NCBI GenBank assembly: GCA_020636435.1
Contig: JACJXX010000002.1
Location: forward strand, 1,364,001 to 1,428,000
DNA: 64,000 nucleotides
Reading direction: 5' to 3'
Source: Lewinellaceae bacterium
GTDB taxonomy: Bacteria > Bacteroidota > Bacteroidia > Chitinophagales > Saprospiraceae
Shown here: positions 60,731-64,000 of the stretch, in pieces
Numbering within the stretch: the stretch's first letter is position 1
Layout: each line of letters begins with the position of its first letter
The notes under the pieces: model-generated
What the model was told of the DNA's origin: nothing
What the model saw: only the letters and a program-made list of their open reading frames with translations
Databases searched by the model: none
Made by a program: the position numbers and the translations under genes

Positions 60731-61702
60731 CTACGCTACCTGCGTAGCAACCTTTTCTTCCCGTTCTTTTCGCGTCCTTCGTTTCTCCGCGTAAGCCATA
60801 GCGGCTTCGCGCACCCAGGCGCCCTCTTCGTGGGCTTTGATGCGGGCTTTCATGCGTTGTTCATTGCAAGGGCCGTTGCCTTTGACGACCTGCCAGAATT
60901 CATTCCAGTCGATCTCTCCGAAATCGTAATGGCCACGCTCTTCGTTCCACTTCAGATCGGGGTCCGGCACGGTGATGCCGAGGAAGTCCGCCTGCGGCAC
61001 CGTCACGTCCACGAATTGCTGGCGCAGTTCGTCGTTGGTCTTGCGCTTGATCTTCCACTGCATGGACTGGGCGGTGTGTTTGGAATCGTTGTCGCTCGGC
61101 CCGAACATCATCAGGGAGGGCCACCACCAACGGTTGAGGGAATCCTGCGCCATGCGCTTTTGGGCTTCCGTGCCGCGGCAGAGCGTCAGGAGGATTTCGT
61201 AGCCCTGGCGCTGGTGGAAACTCTCTTCTTTGCAGATGCGCACCATAGCGCGGGCGTAGGGCCCGTAGGAAGTGCGCGTCAGCATCACCTGGTTCATGAT
61301 GGCCGCGCCGTCGACCAGCCAGCCGATGGCGCCGATATCGGCCCAGCTGAGGGTCGGATAGTTAAAAATGCTGCTGTATTTTGCTTTGCCCTCGTGCAGG
61401 TCGTCGAGCAGATCCTCGCGCTCGGCGCCCAGGGTTTCGGCTGCGCCGTAGAGGTAGAGGCCGTGGCCCGCTTCGTCCTGCACTTTGGCCAGCAGGGCCA
61501 CCTTGCGGCGCAGGGAGGGCGCCCGGCCGATCCAGTTGCCTTCCGGCAGCATGCCGACTACTTCGGAGTGGGCGTGCTGGGAAATCTGCCGGATCAGCGT
61601 CTTGCGGTAATCGTCCGGCATCCAGTCTTTGGGTTCTATCTTTTCTTCGGCGTCGATGCGCGCCTGGAATTGTTCAAAAAGGGCTTGTTGCTTAAGGTCC
61701 AT
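60731..61702 (-). CDS. paaA: Phenylacetyl-CoA epoxidase catalytic subunit PaaA
   Basis: 323 residues; the di-iron oxygenase that epoxidises the ring of phenylacetyl-CoA. Iron ligands of the ferritin-like fold are visible in VQDEAGHGLYLYGAAETLG (E-x-x-H) and CKEESFHQRQGYE (E-x-x-x-H). NRWWWPSLMMFGPSDNDSKH and LGITVPDPDLKWNEERGHYD are also diagnostic. ATG 61702 lies 22 bases after a -7 box, and a palindromic operator lies further up. PaaE (reductase) and PaaD (maturation) are not found in the window. Confidence 0.96.
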   Translation of the reverse strand: MDLKQQALFEQFQARIDAEEKIEPKDWMPDDYRKTLIRQISQHAHSEVVGMLPEGNWIGRAPSLRRKVALLAKVQDEAGHGLYLYGAAETLGAEREDLLDDLHEGKAKYSSIFNYPTLSWADIGAIGWLVDGAAIMNQVMLTRTSYGPYARAMVRICKEESFHQRQGYEILLTLCRGTEAQKRMAQDSLNRWWWPSLMMFGPSDNDSKHTAQSMQWKIKRKTNDELRQQFVDVTVPQADFLGITVPDPDLKWNEERGHYDFGEIDWNEFWQVVKGNGPCNEQRMKARIKAHEEGAWVREAAMAYAEKRRTRKEREEKVATQVA

Positions 61703-61723
61703 TGCAATCGTTTTTCGGCAGTG

Positions 61724-61765
61724 CAAAGATAAGGAGTTCTGTTATAAAAACGAACATTTGTTCGT
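61724..61765 (-). promoter_or_regulatory. paa promoter with TetR-type operator
   Basis: -7 box TATCTTTG at 61724-61731. The perfect palindrome ACGAACA-TT-TGTTCGT at 61750-61765 overlaps the -33 region, well placed for repression. Its form is like the CGAAC/GTTCG operators bound by TetR-family PaaR regulators of phenylacetate genes. No tetR gene is in the window; a phenylacetyl-CoA effector is inferred. Confidence 0.7.
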
Positions 61766-61883
61766 ATTGTTTAGAAAGGGGGCCGTCCATGCATAGTGGG
61801 AAGCTGTACTAGGGGTGCTTCCCTTTCTTCATCTGCTCAACGGTTAATCTGTCCCGAACAAACCACCATCCAACTTTTTTCGT

Positions 61884-61891
61884 TATTTTTG
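61884..61891 (+). promoter_or_regulatory. -7 box before the DUF433 gene
   Basis: TATTTTTG fits TAnnTTTG and lies 13 bases before ATG 61905, giving a very short leader. No clear -33 TTG. Confidence 0.35.
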
Positions 61892-61904
61892 AAAAAATTC
61901 TCGT

Positions 61905-62150
61905 ATGGAAGAAGAGAAATTATTGAACCGCATTACATTAGACCCGAATATCTGCCATGGTAAACCTACTATCCGTGGCCTTCGCTACCCGGTAGAGAGC
62001 ATTCTGGAATATCTGGCCGGAGGAGATACTATTGAAACCATTCTGGAAGAATTTCCCGATCTGGAGCGGGAAGATATTCTGGCTTGTCTTGCTTATGCAA
62101 CAGCCTCCATCAAGGCTAAAAGTATAATTGTATTTCCTTCTGCCGCATGA
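61905..62150 (+). CDS. DUF433 antitoxin-like protein
   Basis: 81 residues of the DUF433 family: ITLDPNICHGKPTIRGLRYP is the diagnostic opening, followed by VESILEYLAGGDTIETILEE and the helix-turn-helix-like FPDLEREDILACLAYA. It overlaps the DUF5615 gene by 4 bp (ATGA). Such pairs are regarded as type II toxin-antitoxin-like modules, DUF433 being the antitoxin. Confidence 0.9.
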   Translation: MEEEKLLNRITLDPNICHGKPTIRGLRYPVESILEYLAGGDTIETILEEFPDLEREDILACLAYATASIKAKSIIVFPSAA

Positions 62151-62500
62151 AGTTTATTATAGATGCTCACCTCCCAAAGGCTATTGGTAGCTATTTTATC
62201 GAATTAGGACATGAGACAGTCCACACCAGTGATCTTGTATTGGGGAACAAAACGGATGACCAGGACATCACAAAAATTGCCAATGAAGAAAACGCGGTCG
62301 TCATTTCCAAAGACAACGATTTCTACCATTCCTTTTTGCTTTTCCGAAAGCCACCAAAACTGATACTGGTAAAGGTCGGGAATATGAAGTTGGCGGATGT
62401 AAAAGCCCTTTTTCAACGGGAAGCGGAGAAGTTATTGGATTTACTTGGCAATTACGATTTGATTGAACTGCACAAGGACAAAATCATTGCCATTGATTAG
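62147..62500 (+). CDS. DUF5615 PIN-like protein, probable toxin
   Basis: 117 residues. MKFIIDAHLPKAIGSYFIEL carries the first Asp; TDDQDITKIANEENAVVISK and DNDFYHSFLL carry the further acids of the PIN-like fold, so the putative RNase site looks complete. Translation is coupled to the DUF433 gene by ATGA. The target RNA is unknown. Confidence 0.88.
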   Translation: MKFIIDAHLPKAIGSYFIELGHETVHTSDLVLGNKTDDQDITKIANEENAVVISKDNDFYHSFLLFRKPPKLILVKVGNMKLADVKALFQREAEKLLDLLGNYDLIELHKDKIIAID

Positions 62501-62534
62501 TTGTCGTTGATGCCTGTAGCTCAAAATTTACGAA

Positions 62535-63026
62535 CTACGACCACTCCGCCTCCGCTTCATTTAAAATATTTCCAGCCTGCCTATCCCCCCTTATCCGCTC
62601 AAACACACAAACCGCCAGCTTCGCAAACCCCGGCACTTTCCGGCTCACCGAGGCCTTCACCGAGTCCCCGCTGCTCGCTCCCATAAACCGGGCCATCTGT
62701 TCGTACGTCCAGCCCAGTTCTTTTTTCATAGCGCGGAAGCGTTGTTTCCACTCCGCTTCGGCCCGCTCCAGCATTTTTTTGCGGATGAAGGCGAAGGTTT
62801 CGGGAGGGTAGGCGTCTTTTTGGGTGAGTTCGATGAAGCGCAGGATGATTTCGGCTTTGGTGGCGAAAGGGTTTTCATTTCTTATATCATATCGCACTTT
62901 TTCTGCTACGAAGTTAAAGCCTGACTGAAAAATTTCAGATTTCCGGCTGTCGGGCAGGCTGGAATACCATTGGGCGTAGGCAAAGTCGGAAGCTTCGCTA
63001 GCCTTGATCAATTCAGAAAAGTCCAT
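62535..63026 (-). CDS. HTH-containing partner of the nucleotidyltransferase
   Basis: 163 residues. The N-terminal half is helical (MDFSELIKASEASDFAYAQW; NPFATKAEIILRFIELTQKD); the C-terminal part has a helix-turn-helix-like segment (FRAMKKELGWTYEQMARFMG, SSGDSVKASVSRKVPGFAKL). It overlaps the nucleotidyltransferase gene by 14 bp, so the two are coupled. Not assigned to a named family with confidence; an antitoxin or regulator role is inferred from pairing. Confidence 0.7.
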   Translation of the reverse strand: MDFSELIKASEASDFAYAQWYSSLPDSRKSEIFQSGFNFVAEKVRYDIRNENPFATKAEIILRFIELTQKDAYPPETFAFIRKKMLERAEAEWKQRFRAMKKELGWTYEQMARFMGASSGDSVKASVSRKVPGFAKLAVCVFERIRGDRQAGNILNEAEAEWS

Positions 63027-63540
63027 AGCGCATGAGATTTAAACGATTGGTCCAAACTTCAAGATACGGTTGGTCCAAGCCGTCTTCTTTGAGCAGGAAT
63101 TTCAAATCCTCCAGCCTTGTGGACTTTGGAAAATTACTATAGCGCCAAAGTTCAGTGACAATAAGGTCTTCCAGCCCGGCGATGAAACATTCAATACCAA
63201 AAAACGCTACTCTGCGGCGCCGTTCGAAAGCCTTCTCGCCGTATTCGCAACTTTCCTGAGGCAGGAACTCATATTTCACCCCTGTATCAAGGTCCGTCAG
63301 CCTGAAAAAAGCACCTTGTTCTATTCTACCTTTAAAACCTTCAATAAACGGAAACCAGTCAGGAAAGTACTGCACTATTTTTTCGACCTCATGAGGGTAG
63401 GCCTGAATCACACAATCAATATCAGCCGTGAAGCGGAAACGGTTATAATAACTCATCGCAAAACCGCCTACGATCATGTAGTTGATCCTCTCCTCTTCAA
63501 AAACATGGACGATCTTTTGCAGGCTCTTTTGAAAATCCAT
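63013..63540 (-). CDS. Nucleotidyltransferase (DUF6036/AbiEii-like)
   Basis: 175 residues of the Pol-beta-type minimal nucleotidyltransferase fold: NYMIVGGFAMSYYNRFRFTA then DIDCVIQ gives the GG motif and D-x-D. A third acid is plausible in DLDTGVKYEF. The C-terminal helices (FIAGLEDLIVTELWRYSNFP, RLEDLKFLL) are typical of AbiEii-like or DUF6036 proteins. With the coupled HTH gene downstream it looks like a toxin-antitoxin or abortive-infection-type pair; function is unproven. Confidence 0.8.
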   Translation of the reverse strand: MDFQKSLQKIVHVFEEERINYMIVGGFAMSYYNRFRFTADIDCVIQAYPHEVEKIVQYFPDWFPFIEGFKGRIEQGAFFRLTDLDTGVKYEFLPQESCEYGEKAFERRRRVAFFGIECFIAGLEDLIVTELWRYSNFPKSTRLEDLKFLLKEDGLDQPYLEVWTNRLNLMRYGLF

Positions 63541-63645
63541 GCTTGCAAGTTAACAAATGTTTACTTAATTCGCAATACTGTCCTGCGACCAGGCTTTCGC
63601 CTGCCCAAGCTACTGCCTGGGGCAGCAGGATGATCGCGACGCGAA

Positions 63646-64000
63646 TTACAGCCCCCGCAACGCCTCCACCACCGCGTCTTTCCGCCGCCGCGCCAGCGGC
63701 ACCTCCGAGCCGTCGGCCATCTGCAGGATGCTTCCCTCCTGCTGGAGTAGTTTCTTCACACAATGGAGGTTAACAATGTGGGATTGATGGGTTTTGATGA
63801 ACTGATCGCCGGGCAGCAGTTCCTCGTAAGTCTTCAGATTTCTGGAGGCAACCACTTGCTCACCATCCTGGAGGTAGAACGTAGCGTAATTGCCCTCCCC
63901 CTCGATGCGGATGATGGACGGCACTTCCACAAAGTGAAACCCTTCGGCAGCGGCAATGGTGATCTTCTCCAGCTTTTTAGTAGCAAGAGAGTGGATGAGG
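63646..64000 (-). CDS. LytTR-domain response regulator, C-terminal part
   Basis: Reading is open from 64000 to the stop at 63646-63648; the N-terminus lies outside the window. About 118 residues are visible. After KKLEKITIAAAEGFHFVEVP the LytTR DNA-binding domain follows: IIRIEGEGNYATFYLQDGEQ, KTYEELLPGDQFIKTHQSHI, VNLHCVKKLL and SEVPLARRRKDAV. LytTR regulators in Bacteroidota usually have an N-terminal receiver domain and a neighbouring histidine kinase; neither can be seen here. Confidence 0.92.
   Translation of the reverse strand, partial: LIHSLATKKLEKITIAAAEGFHFVEVPSIIRIEGEGNYATFYLQDGEQVVASRNLKTYEELLPGDQFIKTHQSHIVNLHCVKKLLQQEGSILQMADGSEVPLARRRKDAVVEALRGL

Noticed and set aside
1..64000. 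tRNA, rRNA or a biosynthetic gene cluster
   Set aside because: No tRNA cloverleaf, rRNA segment or set of synthase genes was recognised by reading.

Overview
The window reads as a chromosomal segment of a free-living member of the Bacteroidota, most probably the Saprospiria (Lewinella / Phaeodactylibacter / Haliscomenobacter-like). Evidence: three large secreted proteins ending in the gliding-motility-type (CHU_C, type B) T9SS sorting domain, two of them with SprB-like repeats; a haem peroxidase with a type A T9SS tail; promoters of the Bacteroidota form TTG-N~20-TAnnTTTG; almost no Shine-Dalgarno sequences; a split ATP synthase locus (atpBEFHAG without atpDC); and lipoproteins with LxxC lipoboxes. 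No rRNA, tRNA or CRISPR array was seen. Assignment below class level is inference.

Layout. 0-3.3 kb: two adjoining long-hairpin repeats, a small gene coupled to proB, then a 1.1-kb minisatellite with a 54-bp unit. 3.3-5.8 kb: two ATPase genes behind a palindrome-rich promoter; the first has an internal deletion with frameshift. 5.9-12.3 kb: Rieske oxygenase, haem peroxidase, Rrf2 regulator, SprB/CHU_C protein. 12.7-16.4 kb: GMC oxidoreductase with its gluconate-dehydrogenase-subunit-3-like partner and two conserved small proteins. 16.4-21.5 kb: OmpA/DUF6624-like protein, DUF1703-type ATPase-nuclease, proA. 22.3-27.9 kb: atpBEFHAG. 28.3-29.6 kb: an IS110-family element whose upstream non-coding end carries a recognisable bridge-RNA guide loop. 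29.8-42 kb: PBP1A-like enzyme, an acidic curlin-like repeat protein, a 1555-residue SprB/CHU_C protein, fused 2-oxoacid dehydrogenase E1. 42.1-51.8 kb: dienelactone hydrolase, S9 oligopeptidase, xisH-xisI, UvrD helicase-nuclease, second DUF1703 protein. 52.1-57.5 kb: CHU_C protein, Crp/Fnr regulator, dnaX. 57.5-64 kb: a decayed vapBC, HtrA-like protease, paaABC with promoter and operator, a DUF433/DUF5615 pair, an HTH/nucleotidyltransferase pair and the end of a LytTR regulator.

How genes work together. ProB and ProA, 19 kb apart, are the first two steps of proline synthesis. atpBEFHAG encodes Fo plus delta, alpha and gamma of the F-type ATP synthase; beta and epsilon must lie elsewhere. paaABC encodes the phenylacetyl-CoA epoxidase core, but paaD and paaE do not follow. 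The GMC/subunit-3 pair is probably one membrane-associated dehydrogenase.

The most unusual content is non-coding or mosaic. (1) The IS110 candidate bridge RNA has two half-guides that match opposite strands of the element junction and overlap at a GC core. (2) dnaX carries an A9 run placed as in slippage-decoded dnaX genes, and just downstream two in-frame copies of an interspersed hairpin repeat that shows a compensatory base change between loci. (3) Several families of hairpin or MITE-like repeats recur across the window, including a 162-166-bp family with a conserved core and divergent but self-complementary arms. (4) 7-8-bp microsatellites, often poor in G on the sense strand, abut several start codons.
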